A model generated the notes under the pieces. It made no database searches, was not told the origin of the DNA, and was given only the letters and a program-made list of their open reading frames with translations. A DNA stretch of 64,000 nt, taken from assembly GCF_013414195.1 (NCBI RefSeq), contig NZ_JAATTV010000006.1, forward strand, positions 62,001-126,000, in the 5' to 3' direction. Of the stretch, positions 26,503 through 37,831 are shown one piece after another. Position 1 is the stretch's first letter; every line of letters starts with the position of its first letter. This stretch comes from Psychrobacter sp. BI730. GTDB taxonomy: Bacteria > Pseudomonadota > Gammaproteobacteria > Pseudomonadales > Moraxellaceae. The translations under genes were made by a program, and so were the position numbers.

Positions 26503-27702
26503 ATGCTAAATACCCCTTTTTCACCTTGGCCAAAATTCACGCAGCATGAAGCCGACGCTGTCAGTCGAGTGCTACTATCTAACAAAGTCAATTATTGGAC
26601 AGGCGAAGAATGTCGTCAGTTTGAGCGAGAGTTTGCTGACTGGGTAGGTAGTAAGTACGCAATCGCATTGGGTAATGGCACCTTGGCATTGGATGTCGCG
26701 TTACAAGCACTCGATATAGGTGCAGGTGATGAGGTCATTGTCACACCGCGTACCTTTATTGCTAGTATCTCATCAATCGTTAATGCAGGTGCGACCCCCA
26801 TCTTTGCAGATGTCGATGAAGCAACTGGTAATATCACTGCTGAGACCATCACAGCTGTATTAAGCGACAAGACGAAAGGTATCGTGTGCGTCCATTTAGC
26901 TGGCTGGCCATGCGATATGGACAGTATTATCGCACTGGCAGATGAGCATGGCTTATATGTTATTGAAGATTGCGCACAAGCTCATGGCGCACGATATAAA
27001 GGGCGAAGCGTGGGCAGTATTGGTCATGTTGGGGCATGGAGTTTTTGCCAAGATAAGATTATGACCACAGGAGGTGAGGGCGGTATGGTCACCACCGATA
27101 GCGAACTGCTATGGCGTAAAATGTGGGCGTATAAGGATCATGGTAAGAGCTATGCGGCAGTCTATGAAACGGAGCAATCACCTGGCTACAATTGGCTCCA
27201 TGAAAGCTTTGGCACCAATTGGCGTATGACTGAGATGCAAGGCGTTCTAGGGCGTATTCAACTGGAAAAAATGAATGAGTGGACAGCAAAACGGACTACT
27301 AATGCGCAAGCCATACTAGAGGCCTGTAGTAAATGGGAGTCCAAAGGTTACCTTTGTGTGCCGAGACTAGAGCATTTAGCGCAGTTCTCCAATACGAACC
27401 ATGCTTACTATAAATTATATGTCTATGTGCAGTCCGATAATCTACCTGATCGGTGGGCACGTGACCGCATTATTGAAGCAATTAACAATCAAGGTGTGCC
27501 GTGCTTCTCTGGATCTGCGTCAGAGGTTTATTTGGAGAAGGCCTTTGATAATACTGGGTTACGTCCAAGTGTTAGATTGCCAATAGCAAAGCAACTAGGA
27601 GAGAGTAGTCTAATGTTTCTAGTGCATCCTACGCTTACGGCGGCTGAAATTGAACTTACGATACAGGCGATCGATAGTGTGTTTGGTTCGATGGTCGAAT
27701 AA
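26503..27702 (+). CDS. DegT/DnrJ/EryC1/StrS family sugar aminotransferase
   Basis: A PLP-dependent aminotransferase that should convert the 4-keto sugar made by the dehydratase at 13651 to a 4-amino sugar. The family motifs are IALGNGTLALDVALQAL, DEVIVTPRTFIASISSIVNAG, VIEDCAQAHGA and WSFCQDKIMTTGGEGGM, where the lysine forms the internal aldimine. NWRMTEMQGVLGRIQLEK is also characteristic. At 399 residues the length is normal. GAGGAA precedes the ATG. No partner acetyltransferase (PglD/QhbB type) lies next to it. It is the last gene of the operon. Confidence 0.9.
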   Translation: MLNTPFSPWPKFTQHEADAVSRVLLSNKVNYWTGEECRQFEREFADWVGSKYAIALGNGTLALDVALQALDIGAGDEVIVTPRTFIASISSIVNAGATPIFADVDEATGNITAETITAVLSDKTKGIVCVHLAGWPCDMDSIIALADEHGLYVIEDCAQAHGARYKGRSVGSIGHVGAWSFCQDKIMTTGGEGGMVTTDSELLWRKMWAYKDHGKSYAAVYETEQSPGYNWLHESFGTNWRMTEMQGVLGRIQLEKMNEWTAKRTTNAQAILEACSKWESKGYLCVPRLEHLAQFSNTNHAYYKLYVYVQSDNLPDRWARDRIIEAINNQGVPCFSGSASEVYLEKAFDNTGLRPSVRLPIAKQLGESSLMFLVHPTLTAAEIELTIQAIDSVFGSMVE

Positions 27703-27980
27703 AATGGCAATGAATGATTATTTTTAGAAATTTACTTTGTGGTCGATGCTACTCTTACTAAAAGCATAAGGTACATTTGCCTATATATAAGCAATACTGT
27801 TTAATTGACTTATTATGAAAATTTATCAGTGCGCAGGCTTTATCTTACGCTAGGATTTTGTAGCGTACACAGGTACAATATTACTCTTAGTCAAAGATTG
27901 ACGAACCAAAGGACAGGCATGCAAAGTATTTGCGCGCGCTGTCTTTATTTTTTTATATCGTACCCTCTATTGGAGTTACT

Positions 27981-28859
27981 ATGTCTACTGCCCAAGAATC
28001 CGCTACCGTTTTGGACGGCAAAGCACTTGCCAAACAAATAGAACAGGATCTGCGCACGCGCGTAGATACGATTAAGGAAAAGACTGGCCGCACCCCAAGC
28101 TTAGCGACGATATTGGTTGGTGACGATCCAGCCTCTGCCACTTATGTTCGTATGAAAGGCAACGCCTGTAAGCGTGTTGGCATGGACTCTATACGCGTTG
28201 AGATGCCGAGTGCCACGACCACTGAGCAGCTCATGGCAAAAATAGATGAGTTAAATAGCAATCCAGATGTACACGGCATTTTGCTACAGCATCCGGTTCC
28301 TGAGCATATTGATGAGCGTGCTTGTTTTGAGCAGATTGACTTAGCAAAAGACGTCGATGGCGTGACTTGTCTTGGTTTTGGTCGTATGGCGATGCAGCAG
28401 TCAGCTTATGGCTCATGCACACCGCAGGGCATTATGCATTTGTTAGAGCATTATAATATCGAGCTATCAGGTAAAGAAGCCGTAGTCGTAGGACGTAGTG
28501 CTATCTTAGGTAAGCCAATGGCTATGATGCTATTGAATGCCAACTGTACAGTGACTATCTGCCATTCAAGAACTCAAGATTTGGCAGCGCATATCAAGCG
28601 TGCAGATATCGTGGTTGGTGCCGTAGGCGTACCTGAGCTTATTAAAGCGGAGTGGATCAAATCAGGAGCGGTTGTCATTGACGCAGGTTTCCATCCGACA
28701 GATGATGGCGGTGTTGGTGATATCGAAATGCAAGGCATGGAAAACATTGCCAGTGCTTATACGCCAGTACCAGGCGGCGTTGGCCCAATGACTATCAACA
28801 CGCTTATTCGCCAAACGGTCGATGCTGCTGAAAAATCAGCGGGTTTGAATAACGGCTAA
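27981..28859 (+). CDS. folD: Bifunctional methylenetetrahydrofolate dehydrogenase / methenyltetrahydrofolate cyclohydrolase
   Basis: FolD interconverts methylene-, methenyl- and formyl-tetrahydrofolate with NADP in the cytosol, supplying one-carbon units for purines and initiator tRNA. Motifs: [14 protein letters not shown] with the catalytic lysine, [33 protein letters not shown] for NADP binding and [11 protein letters not shown] at the C-terminus. The frame extends upstream to 27930, but the ATG at 27981 with GGAG before it is the sensible start, giving 293 residues. The gap from 27703 shows no other gene. Confidence 0.95.
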   Translation: MSTAQESATVLDGKALAKQIEQDLRTRVDTIKEKTGRTPSLATILVGDDPASATYVRMKGNACKRVGMDSIRVEMPSATTTEQLMAKIDELNSNPDVHGILLQHPVPEHIDERACFEQIDLAKDVDGVTCLGFGRMAMQQSAYGSCTPQGIMHLLEHYNIELSGKEAVVVGRSAILGKPMAMMLLNANCTVTICHSRTQDLAAHIKRADIVVGAVGVPELIKAEWIKSGAVVIDAGFHPTDDGGVGDIEMQGMENIASAYTPVPGGVGPMTINTLIRQTVDAAEKSAGLNNG

Positions 28860-28958
28860 AAAGATAGTCATACGAATACTGATAGCCGATATATAAGGGG
28901 CCTGAGGTAACATAAACTCAGGCTAAATCAACCACATTTCAGTTGATAGGACCTAAAC

Positions 28959-29477
28959 ATGGCTAAAAAAAACGTAGGTGTTCATGAGCGACTACAAGGT
29001 ATTGGTAGAGAGTTTGTCGATGTCTGTCATTACGTTATTTTATTTCTAATCAGTGTGGTTGTCGTTTGGACCGCAGGAAAAGAGTTCATTGGTATTATCC
29101 AAAAAGGCTCAGCGGATCTAAAAGACATATTGATGTTATTTATTTATCTTGAGCTACTGGCTATGATAGGTATCTACTTTAAAACACACCGTCTGCCAGT
29201 ACAGTTTTTGATATTTATTGCCATAACAGCCTTGTCACGACATCTGGTGGTTGATGTACAGGCAGTTTCAGACTATTTCCATTTATGGCTGCTTGCGACA
29301 ATTTCTGTGGCCATCATGCTATTAAGTGGCTCTATCGTAGTATTAACTTGGACAGCAAAAACTTTTGGTCGTCCAGAGGACAATCTCGATAAACAGCATG
29401 CAAACCTAACGGTTAAAGCATTGTTGCCTGATAATGCTCAAGCACCCGATAGCCATACTAAGCATCGCCGCGAATAA
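28959..29477 (+). CDS. PsiE-like phosphate-starvation-inducible membrane protein
   Basis: A 172-residue inner-membrane protein with four hydrophobic segments, resembling the PsiE family, whose E. coli member is induced by phosphate starvation; no function is established. The ILMLFIYLELLAMIGIYF and LPVQFLIFIAITALSRHLVV stretches match the family pattern. The soluble N-terminus begins MAKKNVGVHERLQ, and the C-terminus is a polar tail. It lies 100 bases after folD and is followed by a terminator. Confidence 0.78.
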   Translation: MAKKNVGVHERLQGIGREFVDVCHYVILFLISVVVVWTAGKEFIGIIQKGSADLKDILMLFIYLELLAMIGIYFKTHRLPVQFLIFIAITALSRHLVVDVQAVSDYFHLWLLATISVAIMLLSGSIVVLTWTAKTFGRPEDNLDKQHANLTVKALLPDNAQAPDSHTKHRRE

Positions 29478-29507
29478 TTAGATAGCGTTACAAAAAGATA
29501 GCAACAT

Positions 29508-29540
29508 AAAAAAAGAGCGACCAGTGGTTGCTCTTTTTTT
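29508..29540. terminator. Bidirectional rho-independent terminator
   Basis: A-run, stem (AAGAGCGACC), loop AGT, matching stem with one wobble pair and a T-run. It can serve both the psiE-like gene on the plus strand and the corA-like gene on the minus strand. Confidence 0.88.
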
Positions 29541-29557
29541 ATGCCTAGCGTTTGGTA

Positions 29558-30772
29558 TTACAACCATTTTAATCTTTTAAAATTGTAGTACAGATAGCTA
29601 CATAAGGCGATAATAATGGTCATAATGACAAGGTAAGAGTATTTCCAATGCAGCTCAGGCATAAAGTCAAAGTTCATGCCATAAATGCCAGCGATAGCTG
29701 TCGGCACTGCCAGAATACCTGCCCATGCAGCGAGCTTACGTACGACTTCATTCTGACCCATATTGACCATCGCCATATAGGTGTTCATCACCACGCTCAG
29801 CATTTCATTAAGACCATTAATAGCATCTAGGGAGTGCAATAGGTGATCGTTAACATCGCGAAAGTAAGGCTTAGCGGCTTGAGAAAATCCAGAGACAATC
29901 TCACTTTTTTTATGATTGATAAAAAAGCTACAGATGTCTTGCACAGGTAAGATAATGGCGCGCATATGTACCAGTTGTGACTTTAGCTCGTAAAGGTTTT
30001 TTAGGGTGCCTTTATCAAACTCATAGGTGAAGACTTTGTGCTCCTGCTCACGCAAATAGCGACCCAATCGGTCAGTGATGGGCATGTAGTTATCAACGAT
30101 AAAATCGAGGATAGCGTGCAATACAAATATAGGCCCCATGCGTAACTTCTCAGGGCGACGATGGCAGTGCTCACGTACTGGCGCATAAGAGTTTGACGGG
30201 CCATTGCGAATCGTAATCAGGTAGTTTTTACCCATAAATATCGCAGTAGTACCATAACGGATGACATTGTCTTCGAGCTTGGCTGTACGTAGCACCACAA
30301 AGACCATATCATTATCGTAGTTTTCGACCTTAGCACGTTGATGATCAGCAAAGGCATCTTCAATCGCTAGCTCATGCAGGTCAAAGGCTTCTTTTACTTT
30401 GACCATGGTTTCTAAGCTTGGATCATATAGCCCAAGCCAAATAAATTGACCGTTGTTCCCTAGCGTACGACTCACATCGTTGAGCGCCACTCTATTAAGG
30501 TTCTCACCTGTTTTACGTGAGTAAGCGTAGCAATTGACCACTTCGCCTGCGCTTGATGAGTCAATATCTTCATAGCGTTCAGAGTCAGGATCGTAGACCG
30601 TCATGGTCTCAATAGTATCTTCAGTAGTGGCGTCCACATCACCATAGATATAGCTATCATCATCGTCCAAATAGAGATGCTTGTCATTCATATTGGCGTA
30701 GATATGATTCATATTGGAATCAGGCGCAATATGAGCCGTTTTTTTAATCAATTGATTATTATCATTTTCCAT
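29558..30772 (-). CDS. corA: CorA family divalent-cation transporter
   Basis: A pentameric inner-membrane channel for Mg2+ and possibly Co2+ or Ni2+. The C-terminus has the diagnostic YGMNF motif between two membrane helices (AWAGILAVPTAIAGIYGMNF, then YLVIMTIIIALCSYLYY). The cytosolic part includes FIWLGLYDPSLETM, HELAIEDAFADHQRAKVE and the FIVDNYMPITDRL helix. At 404 residues it is longer than the E. coli protein because of a very acidic N-terminal stretch of about 85 residues. The frame opens at 30787, but GGAAAG just before the ATG at 30772 (MENDNN) favours that start. Confidence 0.9.
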   Translation of the reverse strand: MENDNNQLIKKTAHIAPDSNMNHIYANMNDKHLYLDDDDSYIYGDVDATTEDTIETMTVYDPDSERYEDIDSSSAGEVVNCYAYSRKTGENLNRVALNDVSRTLGNNGQFIWLGLYDPSLETMVKVKEAFDLHELAIEDAFADHQRAKVENYDNDMVFVVLRTAKLEDNVIRYGTTAIFMGKNYLITIRNGPSNSYAPVREHCHRRPEKLRMGPIFVLHAILDFIVDNYMPITDRLGRYLREQEHKVFTYEFDKGTLKNLYELKSQLVHMRAIILPVQDICSFFINHKKSEIVSGFSQAAKPYFRDVNDHLLHSLDAINGLNEMLSVVMNTYMAMVNMGQNEVVRKLAAWAGILAVPTAIAGIYGMNFDFMPELHWKYSYLVIMTIIIALCSYLYYNFKRLKWL

Positions 30773-30857
30773 ATACTTTCCTGTCATATAATAAAAAAAT
30801 TCAATAATCCAAATATGCTGTGAACGTGGCTACGGTTTTATCGTGTGCCAATACTAA

Positions 30858-31247
30858 CTATAGGGCGTAGCTTTTTAGCGTATCGATATCTACCAATGCC
30901 AATAGACTCTCGTGACAAGCTTCTAGTTTGATTTGCGGTGCAATATCGAAGTCCAGTGCTTCAACCCAACGTAGCGCGCAGATGCACCAGTAGTCACCAG
31001 GTTTGAGACCAGGAAAGTTGTATTCAGGTAGTGGGGTAATTAGGTCATTACCGCGACTGGCAGAGAAGTTTAAAAACTCGCTGGTCATCTTGGCACAGAC
31101 AGTATGTTGACCAACATCATGGTTGCCAGTATGGCAAAAACCATTGCGATAATAGCCAGTGATGGGATCGAAACAACAGCTGGCAAGTGCGGTGCCTAAG
31201 ACATTGGTTTGGTTGATGGCAGGGTTTGGGTGGTAATCAGATGACAT
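30858..31247 (-). CDS. DUF2237 family protein
   Basis: A 129-residue protein of the DUF2237 family, function unknown. The conserved features are dense: NVLGTALASC, CHTGNHDVGQHTVCAKMT, FLNFSASRGNDLITPLPEY, FPGLKPGDYWCICALRW and the C-terminal VDIDTLKSYA. Several conserved cysteines and histidines suggest a metal site or redox role, which is inference. It lies upstream of corA on the same strand and may be co-transcribed. Confidence 0.88.
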   Translation of the reverse strand: MSSDYHPNPAINQTNVLGTALASCCFDPITGYYRNGFCHTGNHDVGQHTVCAKMTSEFLNFSASRGNDLITPLPEYNFPGLKPGDYWCICALRWVEALDFDIAPQIKLEACHESLLALVDIDTLKSYAL

Positions 31248-31735
31248 AAGGCTTCCGAGATAAAAATATGTGTTAGTGTATCATGAGTCTGTGCCGAAGA
31301 CGCTGCCGTAATCACGCTCATTATCTTATGGTTAACAAAAAATAAACCTCTCGACTATTTGCCCAATATTGAGCCAAATACATCAACGATGACTGTTACA
31401 TCTGCTAAGCTAATAAGCGGTAATTGAACTGTAATTAGATAGTGATTGTGGCTAATTGTCACTAGGCGAACCTTGAGTGCTATGCTAAACTAAAGCATAA
31501 AGTGCCTTGATTATTTGTCGCAATTTTTTAGCGCATAAAGATACTCGTCTTATCATTCTAAATTATACTTATTATTCACCCTTTTGCGGTTACCTGGTTT
31601 GTTTATAAATAATTGGGTCAATGATGTTGCGCGTTAAAAATAAACACACACAGCGTCAATACCCGGCAAACCACCCTTTAAGTACCGCATCAGTACCGCG
31701 TTTTTGGTAAGCGATACGCCAAACAAGGATTTATT
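31248..31735. other. Intergenic region between DUF2237 gene and hisZ
   Basis: About 490 bases between divergent genes, without a credible coding frame. It should carry the promoters of both neighbours, but I could not pick a convincing -35/-10 pair. The AAGGAT just before 31736 is the hisZ ribosome-binding site. Confidence 0.6.
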
Positions 31736-33034
31736 GTGTCTGTTAGTTCTGATTCTGCAAAACCTGCCCAGCCAAATTCTACCAACGAAACAGTGTCTCA
31801 GCCTGCCGAAAACAGTGCTGCACCCAATCGCATGCCATATTTGAGTAACTTTGGCAGTGATGTTGCCAATAGTTGGCTATTGCCTGATGGGGTGGTTGAT
31901 GTTCTGTTTGAAGATGCGCACAAGCAAGAAGTGCTTAGACATCAGTTAATCGAACAGCTTATTACTCATGGTTATCAACTGGTTTGCCCACCGATGATCG
32001 AGTTTACTGAGTCTTTGCTAAGTGATGCGTCAGAAGATCTGAAACGCCAAACCTTCAAAATTATCGATCAGTTGACGGGTCGTCTAATGGGCGTTCGCGC
32101 TGATATTACCCCGCAGATTTTACGTATAGATGCGCATCATGGCGGTACGGGTATTGCGCGTTATTGCTATGTTGGTGATGTGATTCATACCTTGCCATCA
32201 GGTCTGTTTGGCTCACGTACGCCGCTACAGTTGGGTGCTGAGATATTTGGCTGTGCGTCACTAGCAGCAGATATTGAGCTGATAGACGTGCTGTTTACGA
32301 TGGTAAATAAACTCAATATGAGTGCAGCGCTTCATATCGATTTGGGTCACGTAGCGATATTCAAACGTTTGGCTGAGTTGGCTGAGTTATCAGACAATGA
32401 TACTGAGCAATTGATGTACTTATATGCCAATAAAAATCTACCAGAGCTCAAGCGTGTTTGCCGTGCTTTGCCAATGGGTGATGATTTTTATGTGTTGGCA
32501 CGCTTTGGTCACGATATCGCAAACTTATTGGCTAAATTATCAGATGCGGCGCAGCAAGACAGCCAAATCGCAACGGCAATCGATGAGCTACAGCGTTTGA
32601 AAAATTATCTACAAGACCAATGGCAGTGCCCAGTCAGTATCGATGTGACTGAGCTATCAGGTTACCACTATCACACTGGCATCGTCTTCAATGGTTATAT
32701 CAATAGTGAAACGCAGCCACTCGTACGTGGTGGTCGTTTTGATGGTATGCAAAGTCAGACGCAAGCGTTACGTGCGGCCACGGGCTTTAGTATGGATGTT
32801 AGCCGATTGCTGGCTCATACACAGTTAGATGCACCAACCGTTGTCTTGGTTGATTTTGCTGCTTTAACCAATGCAAACACAGATGAAATGCAGACGCTAT
32901 TACAGCAAGTAGAGAGTCTACGTCAGCAAGGCTATCGCGTCACTATGCCGTTAGATGCACAGGATAGTCCAGATGATGTGACGCATCGTTTGAGCATGGC
33001 TGATGACAGTCAATGGCAGCTACAGACTGTTTAA
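31736..33034 (+). CDS. hisZ: ATP phosphoribosyltransferase regulatory subunit
   Basis: HisZ is a catalytically dead histidyl-tRNA synthetase paralogue that activates the short form of HisG, the first enzyme of histidine synthesis. LLPDGVVDVLFEDAHKQEV, the class II fold segment GRLMGVRADITPQILRIDA, RYCYVGDVIHT and ELSGYHYHTGIVFNGY are typical. At 432 residues it is slightly long because of a Ser/Asn/Pro-rich N-terminus. The start is GTG with AAGGAT five bases upstream. It precedes purA, the common arrangement in beta- and gammaproteobacteria. hisG is not in the window. Confidence 0.9.
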   Translation: MSVSSDSAKPAQPNSTNETVSQPAENSAAPNRMPYLSNFGSDVANSWLLPDGVVDVLFEDAHKQEVLRHQLIEQLITHGYQLVCPPMIEFTESLLSDASEDLKRQTFKIIDQLTGRLMGVRADITPQILRIDAHHGGTGIARYCYVGDVIHTLPSGLFGSRTPLQLGAEIFGCASLAADIELIDVLFTMVNKLNMSAALHIDLGHVAIFKRLAELAELSDNDTEQLMYLYANKNLPELKRVCRALPMGDDFYVLARFGHDIANLLAKLSDAAQQDSQIATAIDELQRLKNYLQDQWQCPVSIDVTELSGYHYHTGIVFNGYINSETQPLVRGGRFDGMQSQTQALRAATGFSMDVSRLLAHTQLDAPTVVLVDFAALTNANTDEMQTLLQQVESLRQQGYRVTMPLDAQDSPDDVTHRLSMADDSQWQLQTV

Positions 33035-33232
33035 CTGTCTGATAGTAGGCGATTGAATGGCGCACGCGGCGCACGTAGCCAAAATTATTCAGTACAGATT
33101 ACGAGAACGTAAAATTATTTGTTAGATATCTCAGTGTTTCTATTTCATAAATCACTGAGATAAAAAGATATAGCTAAGAAAATCATTTTAATTTTCAGCT
33201 TTTATTGCACACACCTCAATACATAAAGGTAA

Positions 33233-34531
<1,299 letters not shown>

Positions 34532-34571
34532 TTTTTACTACAAACTTGATTAAATAGTTTTTAGTATTAAT

Positions 34572-34604
34572 AAAAAACCTCAACGCTAAGCGTTGGGGTT
34601 TTTT
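34572..34604. terminator. Rho-independent terminator after purA
   Basis: AAAAAACCTCAACGC, loop TAA, GCGTTGGGGTTTTTT: a near-perfect stem flanked by A- and T-runs, about 40 bases after the purA stop. Confidence 0.93.
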
Positions 34605-34791
34605 GTGTGTGCTACTTCAAGAAATTGATTGATTACCTTGATCTTCAACAGTGTAAGAGTATAGGGCTACTAGCTATAATGTCATCTAAAAATATTATAA
34701 ATAATGGATATACTGACATTATTTTGGCTTAATTAAGTGTAAGATATTATAGACGGATTTGGTTTTATTAACATACAAAAAGGAATTTGCT

Positions 34792-35208
34792 ATGACAACG
34801 AATACGCTTAAATCCACGATTCGCAATACCTCTATAGCAATAGTTACATCCGCAGCTTTCATGTTGCCTATGTTTGCTTGGGGTGCAGAAAACTGTGACA
34901 AACCAAACAATGACTTTGATGGGCTATATTGCCTCACGAAAGTATATTTGGAAGCAGATAAGGAGCTTAACAACTCTTACAATAAATTGAGTAAACTCCT
35001 AAACAAACAGCAAAAAGCCACGCTTAAACGCGGACAATTAGCGTGGATGCGCGAGCGCAACGACCAATGTAGTTATAACGATGGCGATGGTTTCTTTGTC
35101 AATATGAGCTGTGCCACCAATAAGACAGCTAATCGAGTTAATTTTTTGAATGAACGTGTGCGTGAATGCAATGCAGGTAGTTGTCGAGACAGTCGCTTAG
35201 ATGATTAA
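34792..35208 (+). CDS. Secreted LprI/DUF1311-type protein
   Basis: A 138-residue exported protein with a signal peptide (hydrophobic core SIAIVTSAAFMLPMFAWGA, cleavage near AWG-AEN). The mature part has a DUF1311 pattern, with YCLTKVYLEADKELNNSYNK and LKRGQLAWMRERNDQC. Related proteins include LprI, reported as a lysozyme inhibitor, and E. coli YecT. Six cysteines in the mature part suggest disulphides. AAGGAA before the ATG at 34792 supports this start over one 11 codons upstream. Whether it inhibits lysozyme is unknown. Confidence 0.8.
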   Translation: MTTNTLKSTIRNTSIAIVTSAAFMLPMFAWGAENCDKPNNDFDGLYCLTKVYLEADKELNNSYNKLSKLLNKQQKATLKRGQLAWMRERNDQCSYNDGDGFFVNMSCATNKTANRVNFLNERVRECNAGSCRDSRLDD

Positions 35209-35438
35209 ATGTTTTGATTGGTAGTAGGTATTAGCAAAACTCTTAGCAAGGTGTGTTGAGGGTTTTCTAATCATTAATAATGATACAAATACTCTATAAA
35301 ATCAGTCTGGTAGCTATAAATGATAAATATGAGTAGCGATAAGGTAAGTAAGTCGATAGCTCATGCATCTGTTGTTGATGAGTACTTAACTTGGATGTAA
35401 GTAAGATACTGTTATAAATTTACTTTTATGCAAGGTAT

Positions 35439-35468
35439 GGTCATAAATTAACCCTATCATTTATGGCC
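35439..35468. other. Hairpin in the gap upstream of ndk
   Basis: The gap from 35209 to 35631 holds no gene. A 10-base stem with one wobble pair (GGTCATAAAT with ATTTATGGCC, 10-base loop) stands out. No T-run follows, so it may be a weak terminator or a leader structure. Confidence 0.4.
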
Positions 35469-35631
35469 TTAATCATTATAATAGGCAGCAATCCGATGTT
35501 GGCGCTTATGGTTATACACTGATATACCATGAGTTGTGTAAAACAGTCCAAGTCAACATTGTGGCTAAAGCTAAAACAACGCATTATTTTTTTCATATTT
35601 TATTGAATTTATCATTTATTAGGAGCTTCTC

Positions 35632-36063
35632 ATGGCTAACGAACGTACTTTATCTATCATCAAACCTGACGCAGTTGCTGGCAACCACATCGGCGCTATC
35701 TACAGCCGTTTCGAACAAGCTGGTCTAAAAATTGTTGCAGCTAAAATGCTACAACTTGATGATGAAAAAGCAGGCGGTTTTTACGCTGAGCACGCTGAGC
35801 GTCCATTTTACAACGACCTAAAATCTTTCATGATGTCAGGTCCAGTATTGGTATCAGTACTAGAAGGCGAAAACGCTATCGCTCAGCACCGTGAAATCAT
35901 GGGTGCAACTAACCCAAAAGAAGCTGCTGAAGGCACTATCCGTGCTGACTTCGCTAGCAGCATCGACGAAAACGCAGTACATGGTTCAGATTCAGCTGAA
36001 TCAGCAGCACGTGAAATCAGCTACTTCTTCAGCGATGATGAAGTTTGTGCACGTACACGCTAA
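35632..36063 (+). CDS. ndk: Nucleoside diphosphate kinase
   Basis: Ndk transfers the gamma phosphate between nucleoside triphosphates and diphosphates through a phosphohistidine. At 143 residues the length is standard. [20 protein letters not shown] at the start, the [17 protein letters not shown] loop and the active-site [16 protein letters not shown] with its histidine are all intact. AGGAGC lies just upstream of the ATG. It is a single-gene unit followed by a terminator. Confidence 0.97.
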   Translation: MANERTLSIIKPDAVAGNHIGAIYSRFEQAGLKIVAAKMLQLDDEKAGGFYAEHAERPFYNDLKSFMMSGPVLVSVLEGENAIAQHREIMGATNPKEAAEGTIRADFASSIDENAVHGSDSAESAAREISYFFSDDEVCARTR

Positions 36064-36226
36064 TATAGTAAATCAGCGATAAGCTTTTACGGCATTCGAT
36101 TTGTTTGAGGTAACTGCTATAATAAGACAGCTACGATTTAAACTGATCTTACCTGTATGAGTTTTATACTTGATTGACTATAGACGAATTATTTACAACA
36201 TTGATTGTTTATAATTGGTTTGCGAG

Positions 36227-36258
36227 ACGGCTTATATCTTATGGGTATAGGCCGTTTT
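36227..36258 (+). terminator. Rho-independent terminator after ndk
   Basis: A 12-base stem with two wobble pairs (ACGGCTTATATC at 36227-36238 with GGTATAGGCCGT at 36244-36255), loop TTATG, followed by TTTT. Confidence 0.75.
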
Positions 36259-36271
36259 AGCTATTATAATA

Positions 36272-36321
36272 ATATTATAGTTAAATAATTACTAAAATAT
36301 TATAGTTAAATAATTACTAAA
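36272..36321. repeat. 25-base tandem duplication
   Basis: Two identical, directly adjacent 25-base copies (36272-36296 and 36297-36321), each beginning ATATTATAGTTAAATAATTA. It lies just after the ndk terminator in an AT-rich gap. The rest of the gap up to 36601 shows nothing else. Confidence 0.9.
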
Positions 36322-36601
36322 CTGCTAGGGCGTTACCCTCCTTAGATGTACTACTTGTACAATATGCAATCGGCTGCCTTGTATCCGCTTTAGAGTTCTA
36401 TAATTATATTATTCATTGAAATTCTTAGTGACTTGCCTCATTATTGATTTTACTTAGCGTTATCAATCCCTTATCAGCATGTTTCTGTCAATTTAGAAAA
36501 CTGCGCTCATAGCGGATTGCTCATGCACCCATGTATGTATGGCAAAGCCCATATAAATAATTGCACCGCTTATCTAAGCTTCTGCAAAAAGGTTACCTAT
36601 T

Positions 36602-37831
36602 ATGTCAACTGTTCAAGCACCTACTCAGCACGTACCTGCTAAGATTACTGATAGCATCAAGCTAGTAGATGAGGCACATGCCAAAACCAATCTATTGGGT
36701 ATGACGCAAGCGCAACTGGCTGATTACTTCAAGAGTATTGGCGAAAAGCCATTTCGATCTACTCAGGTGATTAAGTGGATTTATCAGCATGGCGTGACAG
36801 ATTTTGAGCAAATGACCAATTTGAGTAAGTCATTGCGAGACAAATTATCGCTTAATGCTTGTGTGGTACCGCCCAAAGTGATTCATCGTCAATATAGTGA
36901 TGATGGTACGCGTAAATGGGTATTTGAAGTCACCGGCGGCTCGTTGGTTGAGACGGTGCTTATCCCTGCAGATGATAGCAAGTTAAATGGCCGTAAGACA
37001 TTATGCGTGTCTTCTCAAGTAGGCTGTGCACTAGACTGTAGCTTCTGTAGTACGGGCAAGCAAGGGTTTGAGCGTGACTTAAGTGCGGCTGAGATTATCG
37101 GTCAGTTATGGGTCGCTAATGCGTCATATATGACAGATGAAAATGAAAGTTTAGAAAACGTCGACCATAGCCTATGGGAAAATAACGTCACCAACGTGGT
37201 GATGATGGGCATGGGTGAGCCGCTATTGAACTATAAACCTGTAGTAGGTTCAATGGAGTTGATGCTAAGCGATCATGCTTATGGACTGTCAAAGCGTCGC
37301 GTCACGTTATCGACTTCTGGTGTCGTTCCGAAAATGTATCAGCTAGCACAAGACATCGATGTGGCATTGGCCATTTCACTGCATGCACCAAATGATGAGC
37401 TGCGTAACGAGCTGGTACCAATTAATAAAAAATATCCGTTAGAAGAGCTGATTGCAGCGGCAAAAAACTATGTCTATGATGTCAATCCACGTCATAAGAA
37501 GCACGTTACGATTGAATATGTGATGCTTGATGGGGTCAATGATAGCAATGAGCATGCCCATCAGTTGGTTGCGCTGTTGGAAGGGTTACCAAGTAAAATT
37601 AACCTTATTCCGTTCAACCCATTCCCGCATGCACCGTATGATAAATCAAGCAATAACCGTATTCATGCGTTTAGCAATATACTGAGCGAAGCAGGTTTTG
37701 TTTGTACCATTCGTCAAACCCGTGGTGATGACATCGATGCTGCTTGTGGCCAATTGGTTGGACAAGTGGCGGATCGTACTAGACGCTCAGCCGCATGGCA
37801 GCAGAGCATTAAAGATCGTGAAAGCGTTTAG
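36602..37831 (+). CDS. rlmN: Dual-specificity 23S rRNA / tRNA adenine C2-methyltransferase
   Basis: RlmN is a radical-SAM enzyme that methylates C2 of A2503 in 23S rRNA and A37 of some tRNAs. The cluster motif [14 protein letters not shown] (CxxxCxxC) is present, with [14 protein letters not shown] near the N-terminus, GMGEPLLNY and [10 protein letters not shown] in the barrel, and the C-terminal [13 protein letters not shown], whose cysteine resolves the methyl intermediate. At 409 residues it has a slightly long N-terminus. It heads the rlmN-pilF-rodZ-ispG-hisS run conserved in gammaproteobacteria. Confidence 0.96.
   Translation: MSTVQAPTQHVPAKITDSIKLVDEAHAKTNLLGMTQAQLADYFKSIGEKPFRSTQVIKWIYQHGVTDFEQMTNLSKSLRDKLSLNACVVPPKVIHRQYSDDGTRKWVFEVTGGSLVETVLIPADDSKLNGRKTLCVSSQVGCALDCSFCSTGKQGFERDLSAAEIIGQLWVANASYMTDENESLENVDHSLWENNVTNVVMMGMGEPLLNYKPVVGSMELMLSDHAYGLSKRRVTLSTSGVVPKMYQLAQDIDVALAISLHAPNDELRNELVPINKKYPLEELIAAAKNYVYDVNPRHKKHVTIEYVMLDGVNDSNEHAHQLVALLEGLPSKINLIPFNPFPHAPYDKSSNNRIHAFSNILSEAGFVCTIRQTRGDDIDAACGQLVGQVADRTRRSAAWQQSIKDRESV

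Noticed and set aside
10038..27702. The polysaccharide region as a mobile island
   Set aside because: No integrase, transposase, direct repeats at the borders or tRNA at either end; only gene content and composition vary.
36240..36330. CRISPR-like repeats after ndk
   Set aside because: Only two copies that abut directly with no spacers; a simple tandem duplication.
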